Counted from the first letter of the stretch, positions 14,601 through 24,631 are shown. The stretch is DNA of 64,000 nt from Desmodus rotundus (GCF_022682495.2 NC_071388.1:178093622-178157621); one strand, 5' to 3'. Made by a program: numbers and translations. The notes: generated by a model from the sequence alone, not told the origin.

Positions 14601-17600
14601 CAACATTGTAATTACTTCCTTGTCCATCTCCTCAATACTCCTGCCCTTCTCTCCCTTTATCAAAGTCCTCTGATAACACTCCAACCCTCAATTGGATGAC
14701 TACTCTGCATCACCAGCCGTCCAGCTGACCATAGTCATTCTAAATTAATCACCACTAGCCTCCAGTGGGCCCATGGTTCTGGTCGGCAATCTTTCTACAA
14801 TGTCTAGTACTTTTCAGACGTCAGTGTACATAGGGATCAACTGGGGATCTTGTAAAAACGCTATTCTGATCCCGTGGAGCTGGGCAGAGCTGAGATTCCA
14901 CACTTGTGACAGGCTCCAAGGTGATGCAAACGCTGCCCGTCTGTGGGGCTGCAAGGTCCTAAAAACCTGGACGACTACTTACCATCTTCCCTCCAAGCTC
15001 CAACACTCTCCCATTCTCACTCTTACCTTGCTCATTTCACAAGAGAATTAAATCAGGCACCCCACACACTCCCAACATATCTACCTACTCACTCATACCC
15101 ACATTATCTACACCATTCTCCTTTCATCATAGGCTGATCCACAACTAGATCCCATTCCCTCCAACCTACTCAAGGATATCACTCAAGCAATTGTTCCCTC
15201 TCTCATGAATCTTCCATATGTCCCTCAGTTGTGAATCATTCCCACTTGAATACAAATATATTATAATCTTTCCCAACTTAGAAATTATCTCTTACTCTAG
15301 AGCCCATTCTGATTACCTTCCCTTTCTTCCGCTCCCCTTATAAATTTCTCCAAAGAGCTGCTTGTCCCCCAAGAGCCCCCACCCCATTTCAAATGTCAAT
15401 ACTCAGTCCTCCTTTCATATGACCTATCTGCACTATTTCACACAGGTGATCATCCCTCCTCCTTGAGGTGCTTTCTTCAATAAAATTCTAGAATTATTAG
15501 GTTCTCTTAGTTTCCTGCTACTTCATTGTCCATTTCCTTCCAGTCTCCCGGTTTTCTCGTCTTCCAGACTTCTAAACACAGCAGCACCTCAGGGTTTGGT
15601 CTCTGCCCTTCTCTCTTCCTCTTACACACAGACACACACACACCACCTCACATTCAATGTATCAGAAAATCCTGAGAGTTCAGCCTTCAAATTCATCTAG
15701 AATGATTACTTCTCACTACCTCCTGCAGTTTTTACCTTGATCCAAGCTACCAATGCCCCTTCCATGGATTATTGCAATAATTTCCTAAATGTTCTCCCTG
15801 CTTCTGCACTTACCTCCCCTTACTCTATTCTCAAAAGAGCAGCCAGATTCAATGCATTTAAAATTTAAGTCAGATCATGTCACTCTTCAACTCAAAACCT
15901 TCCAGTGGCTTCCAGACTCATTCAGAGCAGAAGCGAAAGCCCTTACAACGGCCCACAAGGGCCAAGTGATCTTTTCTCTGACATTACCTCTTGCTGTACT
16001 CCCCTTAAACCTTCAGCTTCCATGTGTCCCCTGCACATCCCTTTCACTTACCATGTCCTCCACCAGTGATACTCACCCTAATATCTGCTCCCATACCTCC
16101 TTCAGTTCACTTTCAGGTTGGTAGGGCCATAACACAGGGAATTAAGTCCTTCTCTAATCACCTTATTTAAAACGACACACTCCTATTCCTCAACTTCCTA
16201 TCCCCCTTCCCTGCTTCATTTTCCTTCATATCACTTATCAAAATCGGACATACTATCCTTGTATATTTAGTTGTTCATTTGCTTACTGCCTATCTCCCCA
16301 ACTACAATGTAAATGCTACAAAGGCAGGGAATTTTAAAACTCATTCAATACGGGATCTCCTGTTGTTTGTACAGGGCCTAACACGTACCTCATGTTCTAC
16401 AAGTATTTTTGGAGGAAAGTGGAGACTGAGAAAAAGCCTAATCAATCAGAACTTACAGTAACAAGATTTCCATTTAGCAAAGACCTCTGTGGCAGTGGTA
16501 GAAATGTTCATCAGCACCCTGCCCCAATAATAAGATTGTAAATTATACAAAAGAAAAACAAGTTTATTGACTAGTAATTTATAGAGTAGAAGCTTACTGG
16601 GCTCACCATTGTAATAGCTAGGGATTCGATTAATAGCAAATAACCTGGAAAGGGCCCCAATGCTCATCATAGATATCAAAGATCAATTTAGAGTTGCCCT
16701 GCCTTAACCAATTTCCTAAAATGCTTCCTACATAATCCATCCTTGAGAGCACAGGGGGTGATTTCACAGCCAAGCATCTTCATGAGACAATGGCCATTGA
16801 ATTAACAGGGTTAGGCCTAAGATACCCACATTAAGATGGTTAATGCTAGACTGAAATCCTATTAATATATATTTGCGGAATAGAAAGCATTCCACAAAGC
16901 ATTACTTAGTCAAAATGTTTCTTGCTTTGTTTCGCTGTATAGCACATCAGAGAAATAAATGCACTTTGGCATGAAACTCTAGAATAAAATATATACCGAA
17001 GTCAGTAGCAGATGCTAAGTATAAAGAAATTTTTTCATCTGAAAATGTTATTCTACTATTAGCTCAAGATAAAATGATTCAGAGGATCCCAGATCACAAA
17101 GATTTCATTTGCAATAGTTTAAAGTAATATTACTGCAAATGTGTATAATTTTAAGTAAGTTATGGAAACCTGGGAACTTAATCATCCTTTCAAAACAGGC
17201 TCCATTTTTTAAGCTTCTGACCACTTGAAAGGTAATTATATATACAAATTTTTCCCAAGCAATCACAGTTTGATTGGAAACATAAAAGTACTGAAAAAAA
17301 AAATTCCAACCCACCTCTCCACTTAAGCACAAAATATTCAATAAAATACAAGAAGCAAAACACTTCCTTGAACCTCAATAAAAAGTATATTCTACTTCAA
17401 ATATATGCTTTTCTAAAATATGATGATTAACAACAGCATTTATGTACCTTGCACCCCAAACTTACTTTGCCATATCTCTAGCCAGCTGCATGAATCGTTC
17501 TCCGTCAGACAGAGACAAAAGGTTTAAAATACGCCTATAACCATCCATGGCCATTTTATGATCTCCCATCTGTTCATAAAGGCTGGATCGCTCCCACAGA

Positions 17601-20600
17601 TAACGGACATTAGTAGGTTCATATTTAAGAGCTGAAAAGAAAAAAGATAAATTCATCATAAAAAGGAATTCATGCTACCTGGGTATGATCCATCTTCTCT
17701 TCAGAAAGTATTTAATGAACATTGTAAACTAATTTTCCTATGAAATTAAGCAGGTTATTCGGGAATAAACCTACCTTCCCAGGAACTCTCAACTAAGTCT
17801 GACCTAAGACCAGATAGAACCTGAATCATATTAATCTTCATGTGCTCACTGCAGTCTGATATTAACCCACAAGGAAGAGCTTGGCACCAGTGTTGACCTT
17901 GGTGGGAAAATGAAGGTTCTGTTCTTCTACTAACTTGTGCTGTATTAGCTGACAATATAAATAAAATTGCTGATAAACATGGAAACAGAGGAATTCCAAA
18001 TACCTCTGGTATAACAGAATAGAAGGAATATATTTCAGCTAACATCACCCTGAAATAGCAAGTACATTGTCAAAAAACCTATTATGTAACATTTTATCAA
18101 ACAAAATGATGAATACATTTTAATTACCTTTTGTGTAGCAAAAGATAGCCTGCTTAATATTGTCTTGTTCCAGAGACATTTCTGCCAATCTAACCCATTC
18201 TTCAGTGTCACTAGGATTTAAATGCGCAGCAATCAACTCAAACTGCAGTGATTTCTCCATGTCGCCTTGGTCCTCATATATCATGGCAAGAGTAGAGAAT
18301 GGCTCATAAGCCAGGGGAGCTACAATGAATTAAAAAAAAAAATTCCATTGGCTGAGGGAAGAGGCTTGAGCTAATGTCAACCCCATGGTTCAAACTGTGC
18401 GTCCTTCTTCTAATATCTAAGCTCCTTAAATAACTCTATTAGAATCATACTACTTAACAGAATTTAGAATAAACACTAGATTATATTTGCTTTATTTTAT
18501 TTTCATACACTTTTGGCACTTTTAAAGCATTCTCTGCTCTAACCAAAGTGTAATTTCATGAAAACCCCTACTCTCCACCTTGCCGCCTTCATGAAATCCC
18601 CCTTTGCTAAGGCTGAACTGCACCTGTCGATAATCCCCACAGGAGACACCTTGTCTTATGATTTCCATGCACATCAGAATTGCCTCTTCATGTTCTCCTC
18701 GAGCAAAGCGAATGTTGGCTTCGCCCATGAGACCTCTCAGCGCTCTGGGAAGTTTACTCCGAGGCCTTTTCTCCTGTACAGAACAAAAATGACATCTAGA
18801 TTAAAATACAGTAACGTCTTAGATTTCAATTCCAACCACGTTAATAAATATAGACTGGAACAAAACTGAAATTTGTCTTTAATACTTTTCAATCTACATT
18901 CAGAACTAAGGACTAAATGGCTAAATTCAATCTCAGGAAATAACAGAAACTATTCTATGATACTCTCCAAAAACGAGCACCTCAGAAAATTAAAACAAAC
19001 AAAAAAAAACAACAAAAGTTCCTACAGTAGAAAGTTCAAAGCACGGTAAAATATTTAAAGAAAGCAAAACCAAAGTGACCAGAATTACGAAACTACTGAT
19101 TAGAATAATAACAAATGTAGAACTGGGTGCTGCAGAACGAATTTCTATGCCAGATTGACTATACAATGCGATCTACTGAAGATCCTCCTTCTTTCAAATC
19201 TACCTGCTCAGACTGAAGTTGTAAATATCAATATGGACTTTTTAATAGCAAAACTATAGTACATTTTGATACATGAAATAAGTAAGGTATTACATTTTAA
19301 AAATCTCTAAATGAAACAAAAGAAACCAGTAGCTATCTCATAGTATTTCCTTTTCTAGAGTTTGCATCCTTTTTCAATGTCACATTTTTACACTCTTTTT
19401 ATATTACAAAATTAAGTTACAATTTACTTTCATCATTTTCTTGGTTTCACGATTGAGAACCATCTCCAGCATAAACACATCGCCTGCAGTGGGTTGCTCA
19501 GGTGTTTCTTCCTCCTCCTCCTCTTCTTCTTCCTCTTCCTCATCGTCATCTTCATTCTCTCCAAGCATGGAAGCAAAGACCTTGTGAACTGACTTACTAA
19601 CCCCATCTGATGTTTCTCCTGATGAAAGGCATGTTGAGACAGGGGAGGAAAAAAAGTTTTAGAACACTCAGTAGTCAAAAGGAAAAAAAAAAGCAGCATT
19701 TTCTGCAATATAAATTTCTATCCCAGCAAACCTGAAAGTAAAAAAAAAAAGACAAATGAACACTCCCAAAACAACCCCAAAAAGAAAGCTGTCATAAAAG
19801 CTATGTATTTTCCTCTGTAGGAATAGGTGACTCATCCTTTGGGCCTCATCTAGATATATAGGCAAAATTAAATGGGAAATCAGAAGCACACACAGTAATG
19901 GTTAAAATAAGAGAAGAAAAAAATAAAAGAATTTTAAGACATAGACCTAAGAACTAAACAAGTCTGGTGGTACAGACCAAGTGGTATAGCACAGTGGTTA
20001 CAGGTGAGGCTTCTAGAGCTGAGCTGTCTGGTTTCAAACTTCATCTATCACTAGATGTGTAATTTTGGGCAAATTACTGAGGTTCTCTTTACCTCATTTG
20101 TAAAAAGGGGTTAATGCTAATCTGAGGATGAGATTTTATTTACATGGACTGAGAATAATGCTTACTTAGAATAAGTAGGAGCTTAACACTATTATTTATA
20201 TTAAAATAGTATTATTATTTCAGAAACAAAACATGACATACAAGGTCTTTCCAGAAAAAGCACAGCCATTGTTAATATAACAAAAATGGTTTGCGTGACA
20301 TCAAGGTAACCTGGCAGCAGAGGAAGAGTGGACTGGAATGCGCACGTGTGAACAGTGATGACTTCACTGTACTAGTCAGTGGGGGGGTAGACGCCATAGA
20401 GTGAGCCTGTGTACCGTGTGGCTGTCACATTCAAAATGACTGAGTAGAGCTAATGATGCTGCACCAAATTTTGCACTAAGCTTGAACATTCCTCCACAGA
20501 AACTATTCGGATGACTCAGAAGGCCGCAACTATGGGCAAATGGTGATTGGCAACTTCATCATAACAACACACCCGCTCATACATCACATCTTGTGCAGAG

Positions 20601-23600
20601 TTTTTGGCTGAAACATCAAATCACCCAGGTGACTCAGCCCCCTACAGCCCAGATTTGGCGCCCTGCAACTTCTGGCATTTCCCAAAACTAAAATCACCTT
20701 TGAAAGGGAAGAGATTTCAGACTGCTGATGAGATTCAGGAAAATATGATGGGACAGCTGATGGTGACTGGGAGAACTGTGTCAGTCCCAAGGTGCCTACT
20801 TTGAAGGGGACTGAGGTGTCACTGTCCTATATACAATGTTTCTTATATCTTGTGTCTTCTTCAATAAATGTCTCTATCTTTCATACTATTTGGCTCAATA
20901 GCCAAGACCTCGTTCTTCTTTTATAACTGAGAATACCACTATAGTCCAATGATTTTTCTAAGTTCATAATGATGATCTTGAATGATCAAGGTTAAGTTGA
21001 GAAGCCAATTTTCTGTTAAAGCAGAGACATGTAACACATTTTAGAAAGTTCCAACAAAATATTTAAAATTTTAAAAATATGTGTATCTTTGTGTTAAGAA
21101 TAAAACACTTAAGCTTATTCACTTAGGTGAAACACATCAAACCTCAAAGGTGCCAGATAAGTGAAACAGTCAAAATGTTTAAAAACAGAATTTAAAAATC
21201 CACATGTTCTGAGAAAAAAATAATTATTATTATGCAGTCATAACAGTTATCTTCAAGAATTCTGCACATCCAAAATATAAAAAGAAATGTGTGAAATAAA
21301 ACCCTATCAATCATTGAAATTTATTACAGTAACAGAAAAAATAAAAATATGATCATTTTGATAGATACAGAAAAATTATATGATAAAATCCAACACCCCT
21401 TCCTAATAAAAATTCTTAGTCAACTACAGATGGAAGGGGTTATCTTTAATTTGATAAAGAGTATCCAAAAAACTTTCCACAAAAACAGTTAATGGTGAAT
21501 TATTCAAAGTTACTGGGAATGAGACAAATATGCCTACTACCACTACTCCTACTCCTTTCAACATTTTACTGGAGGTCCTAGTTAATGTAATGAGGAAACA
21601 GAAATAAAAGGCAAAATTACAAATGGCAAGGAAGAATTAAAGCTGTTGTAACTGATATGATTTATGTACCTAGAAGATACAAATGAATCTATTCACAAAC
21701 TGTCAGAATACATGAACTTGTTAGCAAGGTTCCTGGATATAGGGTCAACATACAAAAACTAACTATACAGTAGTTTGTATATCAGCCACAACGAACTGAA
21801 AATGAAATTAGAAGATGGCCCTATTTGCATGGTGTGTAGGAAAGATACTCAAGAGCAAGAATTGAGCAGTGGTATTCAGCAATGTACAGGAGGAAAGAGA
21901 CAATAACCATATAATCCAATTAGCAGACTTTGCCAAAGCCTATTCAAAACTGAACCCTTTCTTGCCCTGATCTGTGTGGCTCAGTGGATTCAGCACTGGC
22001 CTGAGAACCAAAGGGTTGCTCATTCGATTCCAGGTCAGGGCACATGCCTGGGTTGAGGGTTCAGTCCCCAGTAGAGGTGCATGCCAGAGGCAGCTGTTTG
22101 ATGTTTCTCTCCCCTTCTTTTCCCCCTCCTTCCCCTCTCTCTAAAAATAAATAAATAAAATCTTAATAAAATGTAAAACTGACCCCTTCTTTTGCTCTGA
22201 ACATATACCCACAATGACCAAGGGTAAAGTTCTGGGACAATTCCTTCTTGGGAAATTGGGAGCTTTGTCTCTTAAAAGGACTGATGAAATTATTTGAGTG
22301 GAGGACATCCATTCCTTGTTTGCCTGACGGCTCATACGGGCTAGAATTAGACTCAATTAACCCCCTTTTTTAGGAAGGGCCCGTTGGCCACCTGTCAGGG
22401 ACAGCTTCAGGCAAGAGGGCTGGTGGGCACCAGTGGTGCCTGCTTCTGCGGCTGTACCTTCAAAGGCCTATTGATGGAAGAGGTGCTCCACCCCTGAGCA
22501 GATAAGGAGGGACCACAGCTTGTTAGAACAACTTCAGCCCACTTTTCCACCGGACTTGCCTGGCAAGGTAAGAAACTGTAACCCCAACTTTATCCCTTTC
22601 TGTCATTTCTTCCCAACTTTTTCCAAGGCGTTAGGAATAAAGCCTGTTTGTGTTCTCTGTGGGGAAAGACTTACTGGTTTGTGGGAGGCATGGGGGTGAG
22701 GGGAGACAGGCTCTGTTTCTGGCCTCTAGGATGAGCAAGTTTAATTTAGTTCTCAGTAACACCCTGTACACGAAGCTACCTCCTATTGATAGTTCAGCAT
22801 TACAGAAAACTTGACATGGGCAAACGGATACCATGAATTACTACAGATATCTTATCACTAGAAAACTACATTGATCACTGAAAATTAGTAAGTCTGCATA
22901 CTAGTTCATCAGTTAGGCTCTGATGAACTTATCTGGGTGCACTAACAAAATTTAACATCTGGACAGGCAGAGCTGAGGACCGGATCCTGGAATGAGGTAG
23001 CATACCAAGACACCAATGACGTGTGGGAGATCCTATCTGGGCAGCCAACGGGGCTTCCACTCTGACATTCCTATCTCCTACAACTAAAGCTGTGTTTTGG
23101 AAGCCACTTTGTATAGAAGTACAACTCATTACAATTTTGAGGAGTATAGTTTAGAAGTAATTAATAACCAACTGAGAGAACCAATTTAAAAAACAGTTCT
23201 AAAAAGGCTCCCAAACAAATATTGATGCCAATTTGAAACACTTTTCCACAAAAATAACCCATAAAACTAACCTTCACTACATGCAATTAACTCAACAAAT
23301 ATTAACCGAGCACCTATTATATACTGTGCACCACGCTCTGAATAAACCAGGAAATCCACAACAGAATGCCGCCGCAACGAAAAACTGTGTCCACTAAATC
23401 ATCGGGTACTCTTACCATTTAATTCAGGTAGCAAGTGATCTTAACATACCTTCACTGGCGTCTTTGTCCCGGGATTTGGTGGAGTCAATTCCTGACGACG
23501 ATGGAACTTCCGAGTCACTTGGATTTTCTTCCGCTGATAGCTTTCCTTTTTCCTGAAGATTCTGTGATTGGAAATTAATGAATGATTCCAAAAACTAATA

Positions 23601-24631
23601 CAGATTTCGCGCTCTCCAACAGAAAATAGAGCATTTGCCTCACTTTCTACTTACATCCAGCTTGAACTCTCCACACATATGTTATGTAGAATCTAAATCT
23701 GAATATTGTCAAAGTATTACAGAGTGCTTAGGTCTCTTCCTTCAGTCTGAATCAGTCATTTATTTTTTAAAAATAATAAAAATAGAGCTTGACAATAATT
23801 AATCTACACATTGCATCCTAGCATTTTAAATGAAAATAGAGCACTATTAGTTGAATTGGGAAAGAATCTACCAACTAATTTCAGAGGGTGCAATTTCATT
23901 TTCCCTCAGACTTCAAGTGAGAACATATAGAAAATTCAGGTATTTCTTCGTAAGTTTGAAAAATACGTATGAGTGAAGACTGTTACCAGACAAGAAAATT
24001 CAAGATTTTTTTGTGTAAGATTATATCACACCAGAAGGGGAACATTAAAAAAAGATTATATCACACCATTGGGAGGCTCCTCAAATATTGAAGGAGCTCA
24101 AATGCCTCAGTTTAAAAAAAGAGAAACTGAGACGTAAAGAACAGGTGAGCTGACCAATCAAAGTCACAAAAAGACTTAGGGTTAGGGCAAAGCTAGGACT
24201 AGAACCAGATACTCTGAGTCCAAACTCTACTCCCCACTCCCCCACTTAACCTACCAGCGTTAAGCTACCCATATGAAAGAATTAGTAAATTTGGCAAGAG
24301 ACAAAAGAGAAGAGGCTACAACCAAGACAAAAGCTTTTTGAAATGTTTTTAAGATCTTGGCACAGGGATAAGACGTGAGAACCGGAGGTCCAGCGAGAAG
24401 GGAAAGAAGCTCCGGGGTGTTTAAGGCCCGCCCCACGACAAAGAATGGGGTCACCGGGGACCCCACACTTCTCTAAGCATATTAGGGCAACAAGACAGTG
24501 AGAAGCATTCGAGCCCAGCATCTCCTCACTTTCTTCTCGCGGGTTTTTCTCTCTTCTCTCCGCCTTTCGAACTCCTCAAAGGAGATCTTCCCCTCTAGGT
24601 AGTCGATGAGCTCGGGGCTGAAACCCGACAT
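2441..24631 (-). CDS. GTF3C3: GTF3C3, general transcription factor 3C subunit 3 (TFIIIC102), 3'-truncated by the window edge
   Basis: Fifteen coding exons on the minus strand join in frame into 751 complete codons of a protein that closely matches mammalian TFIIIC102. It is a nuclear subunit of TFIIIC, which binds the A and B boxes of tRNA-type genes and recruits TFIIIB for RNA polymerase III. Order of parts: a short charged N-terminus (1-34), a disordered acidic linker with twelve consecutive Glu in exon 3, then an array of TPR-like helical pairs from about residue 150 (for example the segments in exons 4-6 and 10-11). In the family the TPR arrays contact TFIIIB. Exons, 5' to 3': 24631-24530, 23561-23450, 19618-19428, 18773-18650, 18319-18128, 17631-17466, 14260-14113, 13587-13515, 12743-12640, 11001-10830, 8620-8418, 8108-8007, 7412-7277, 3718-3481, 2631-2441. 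From memory the human protein has 886 residues, so about 130 C-terminal residues should lie left of position 1. All introns are GT-AG. The gene appears functional. Confidence 0.96.
2935..3080 (-). repeat. MIR SINE remnant
   Basis: Same core motif (gtgccaagcactgtt, 'atttaaccctcacaataatc') and a 'aagcacaagaggttaagta' end. Confidence 0.6.
3231..3445 (+). mobile_element. VES-type SINE, 35 bp from the GTF3C3 exon 14 donor
   Basis: It has a tRNA-like head with A-box-like tggctcagtgg and B-box-like ggttcaattcc, a CT-rich body ending ctctctaaaaata, and an A tail. Duplications of 13 bp (agaactgagttaa, one mismatch) lie at 3218-3230 and 3446-3458. Antisense to GTF3C3. Confidence 0.9.
3481..3718 (-). 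CDS. GTF3C3: GTF3C3 coding exon 14 (residues 609-688)
   Basis: The longest in-window exon, encoding [20 protein letters not shown] through RKAYNYIR, two helical-repeat units. The donor GTGAGT lies only 35 bp from the poly-A end of an antisense VES SINE (3231-3445). Confidence 0.96.
4245..4620 (+). mobile_element. Old L1 fragment
   Basis: Diverged sequence resembling the end of L1 ORF2 (the segment corresponding to [12 protein letters not shown] and following text) in a GTF3C3 intron. It is more diverged than the L1 at 5650-7128, so probably an older mammalian L1 subfamily. Confidence 0.5.
5440..5618 (-). mobile_element. VES-type SINE
   Basis: Reverse-complement VES text: 'agggagatgggaagggaggg' body, 'gccctgacggggaatcaaac' and 'aactgagccacactggtcagg' head. 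It abuts the L1 at 5650. The tail is worn and no duplication was assigned. Confidence 0.8.
5650..7128 (+). mobile_element. L1 3' end (ORF2 C-terminal part and 3' UTR), split by a VES SINE
   Basis: Reading on the plus strand, 6074-6472 still encodes 132 residues of the L1 ORF2 C-terminus (with the [11 protein letters not shown] motif). The upstream part to about 5650 is frameshifted. A VES SINE at 6536-6758 interrupts the end of ORF2, and the L1 resumes to a 3' UTR and A-rich tail at 7128. It lies in a GTF3C3 intron, antisense to the gene. Confidence 0.8.
6536..6758 (-). mobile_element. VES-type SINE inserted in L1
   Basis: A complete reverse-complement VES, with the poly-T side at 6536 and the head ending 'ccactgagccacaccagcca' at 6758. 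The L1 text around the insertion point is imperfectly duplicated. Confidence 0.85.
7277..7412 (-). CDS. GTF3C3: GTF3C3 coding exon 13 (residues 564-609)
   Basis: It encodes [20 protein letters not shown] and the polar loop ending ANCDAK. Acceptor CTCAG, donor GTAATT. The L1 3' fragment at about 5650-7128 ends roughly 150 bp downstream in the intron. Confidence 0.96.
8007..8108 (-). CDS. GTF3C3: GTF3C3 coding exon 12 (residues 530-563)
   Basis: A 102-nt, phase 0-0 exon encoding [20 protein letters not shown] and residues through MLAMLLK. Because it is a multiple of three, skipping it would keep frame. Donor GTGGGA. Confidence 0.95.
8418..8620 (-). CDS. GTF3C3: GTF3C3 coding exon 11 (residues 462-529), TPR units
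   Basis: It encodes [20 protein letters not shown] and onward, two classical TPRs, ending NAAQQ before a GTAGGC donor. The acceptor is CGCAG. Confidence 0.96.
8700..10800. other. GTF3C3 intron between exons 10 and 11
   Basis: Mostly unique AT-rich intron. About 8850-8960 weakly resembles an old L1 end. Nothing else is identifiable. Confidence 0.5.
10830..11001 (-). CDS. GTF3C3: GTF3C3 coding exon 10 (residues 405-462), TPR units
   Basis: It encodes [20 protein letters not shown] through WLRHA, with two TPR-like helix pairs ([16 protein letters not shown]). The preceding intron carries an antisense L1 3' end at 11161-11656, about 160 bp from the acceptor. Confidence 0.96.
11161..11656 (-). 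mobile_element. 5'-truncated L1 3' end with 13-bp target-site duplications
   Basis: A minus-strand L1 tail: T-rich start, pyrimidine-rich 3' UTR, then the last part of ORF2. Perfect 13-bp duplications (tctattcactttt) flank it at 11148-11160 and 11657-11669. It is in the intron upstream of GTF3C3 exon 10, in the same orientation as the gene. Confidence 0.85.
11800..12330 (+). mobile_element. L2 3' end, interrupted by a VES SINE
   Basis: It resembles the last part of L2 ('ggagggctttgctgaccaccctatttaaaa' and on). A VES SINE at 12147-12314 landed near its 3' end. Confidence 0.55.
12147..12314 (-). mobile_element. Older VES-type SINE in an L2 with 15-bp duplications
   Basis: Shorter and more diverged than the others, but the 'aactgagctacccagccagg' head is clear. 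Duplications aatgccaaatttttt lie at 12132-12146 and 12315-12329. Confidence 0.8.
12640..12743 (-). CDS. GTF3C3: GTF3C3 coding exon 9 (residues 370-404)
   Basis: It encodes [20 protein letters not shown] and the residues up to NILEPLN, starting a new helical block. Acceptor CACAG, donor GTAAGT, phase 0 at the end. Confidence 0.95.
13515..13587 (-). CDS. GTF3C3: GTF3C3 coding exon 8 (residues 346-370), small linker exon
   Basis: A 73-nt exon encoding [20 protein letters not shown] followed by QENK, a polar linker between TPR blocks. The donor is GTTGTA, non-consensus at position 3, so this is the weakest 5' splice site I see in the gene and a candidate for skipping. Confidence 0.92.
14113..14260 (-). 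CDS. GTF3C3: GTF3C3 coding exon 7 (residues 296-345), TPR unit
   Basis: It encodes [19 protein letters not shown] and the following residues through KALE, another helical-repeat unit. Acceptor TTTAG, donor GTAGGA, ending in phase 0. Confidence 0.95.
14450..16440 (+). mobile_element. L2 (CR1-like LINE2) remnant, interrupted by a MER5-like element
   Basis: Pyrimidine-rich sequence that follows the L2 ORF2 end and 3' UTR in order. The best-preserved part is 15720-16400 ('ggattattgcaata...' and the 'gtaaatgctacaaaggcagggaattt' terminus). No open frame remains. The region before about 15500 is less certain. Confidence 0.6.
14800..14965 (+). mobile_element. MER5-like hAT-Charlie remnant
   Basis: The order of short motifs (gggatcaactggggatcttg, ctgagattcc, caggctccaaggtgatgc) follows the MER5A consensus. 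Ancient and diverged. Confidence 0.5.
16450..17460. other. GTF3C3 intron between exons 6 and 7, no feature seen
   Basis: AT-rich intronic DNA without a recognisable repeat or exon. Confidence 0.5.
17466..17631 (-). CDS. GTF3C3: GTF3C3 coding exon 6 (residues 241-296), TPR unit
   Basis: It encodes a TPR unit with the motif [19 protein letters not shown]. The donor GTAAGT directly follows AA, and exon 7 supplies the third base of the Lys codon, which fixes the splice phase. Confidence 0.95.
18128..18319 (-). CDS. GTF3C3: GTF3C3 coding exon 5 (residues 177-241), TPR units
   Basis: It encodes [24 protein letters not shown] and following residues, a textbook TPR pattern (small residues at helix-packing positions, Pro at the turn), then most of a second unit. 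Acceptor TGTAG, donor GTAATT, joining in phase 1 to exon 6. Confidence 0.95.
18650..18773 (-). CDS. GTF3C3: GTF3C3 coding exon 4 (residues 136-177), first TPR unit
   Basis: It encodes the basic [15 protein letters not shown] segment followed by the first TPR-like helix pair ([18 protein letters not shown]). It ends one base into an Ala codon before a GTGTCT donor, which is weaker than the other donors in this gene. Confidence 0.94.
19428..19618 (-). CDS. GTF3C3: GTF3C3 coding exon 3 (residues 72-135), acidic stretch
   Basis: It holds the acidic tract: Asp residues followed by twelve Glu encoded by mixed GAG/GAA codons (about 19503-19540), then the conserved [11 protein letters not shown] segment. 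Mixed codons make slippage less likely than in a pure repeat, but the tract length varies among mammals. The donor is GTAAAT. Confidence 0.94.
19975..20215 (+). repeat. MIR SINE, nearly full length
   Basis: It follows the MIR consensus from 'agcacagtggttacaggtga' through 'ttgggcaaattactgaggtt' to the 'ggagcttaacactatta' end. It lies immediately before the mariner at 20241. Confidence 0.7.
20241..20905 (+). mobile_element. Mariner-family DNA transposon remnant
   Basis: A TA dinucleotide at 20239-20240 precedes the CAAGGTCTTTCCAGAAAAAG start. The plus strand at 20604-20804 still encodes the mariner signature [20 protein letters not shown], the region around the last catalytic Asp of the DD34D transposase. 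Upstream parts are frameshifted and internally deleted. The far terminal repeat is degenerate near 20890-20905. Confidence 0.7.
21295..21880 (+). mobile_element. Old L1 ORF2 internal fragment
   Basis: Diverged sequence resembling the L1 reverse-transcriptase region beyond the catalytic site. There is no open frame of length. It lies in the large second GTF3C3 intron. Confidence 0.45.
21961..22174 (+). mobile_element. VES-type SINE
   Basis: A full plus-strand VES with an A/T-rich tail. Near-perfect duplications (aaaactgaacccttt type) lie at 21946-21960 and 22175-22188. Confidence 0.85.
22380..22790 (+). mobile_element. Possible solo LTR of an endogenous retrovirus
   Basis: A moderately GC-rich block with an AATAAA at about 22636-22641 followed by GT/CT-rich text and purine/pyrimidine blocks typical of U3-R-U5. 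It differs in composition from the AT-rich neighbourhood. I could not fix ends, TG...CA borders or a target duplication. No coding region accompanies it. Confidence 0.3.
22800..23440. other. GTF3C3 intron 2, mostly unremarkable
   Basis: A short MIR/L2-like scrap at about 23290-23360 ('gagcacctattatatactgt'). Otherwise nothing is seen. Confidence 0.45.
23450..23561 (-). CDS. GTF3C3: GTF3C3 coding exon 2 (residues 35-72)
   Basis: It encodes a Ser-, Glu- and Asp-rich disordered linker beginning [13 protein letters not shown]. The acceptor is ...CACAG and the donor GTATGT. It ends one base into a Gly codon that exon 3 completes. The first residue is Asn, where I remember Ser in human, a likely G-to-A difference. 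Confidence 0.93.
24017..24068. repeat. 17-bp direct repeat, 35 bp apart
   Basis: aagattatatcacacca occurs at 24017-24033 and 24052-24068, in the first GTF3C3 intron. A small local duplication. Confidence 0.9.
24080..24240 (-). repeat. MIR SINE remnant
   Basis: Reversed MIR text ('gagaaactgagacgtaaaga', 'gctaggactagaaccagata'). In the first GTF3C3 intron. Confidence 0.5.
24530..24631 (-). CDS. GTF3C3: GTF3C3 coding exon 1 (residues 1-34, start codon)
   Basis: The ATG at 24631-24629 opens [15 protein letters not shown], the known N-terminus of TFIIIC102. The exon ends in phase 0 at Lys34 before a GTGAGG donor. It sits at the edge of the CpG-rich promoter, as a first coding exon of a housekeeping gene should. 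Confidence 0.96.

Noticed and set aside
19503..19540. CTC/TTC trinucleotide run as a microsatellite
   Set aside because: It is the coding poly-Glu tract of GTF3C3 exon 3 on the minus strand.
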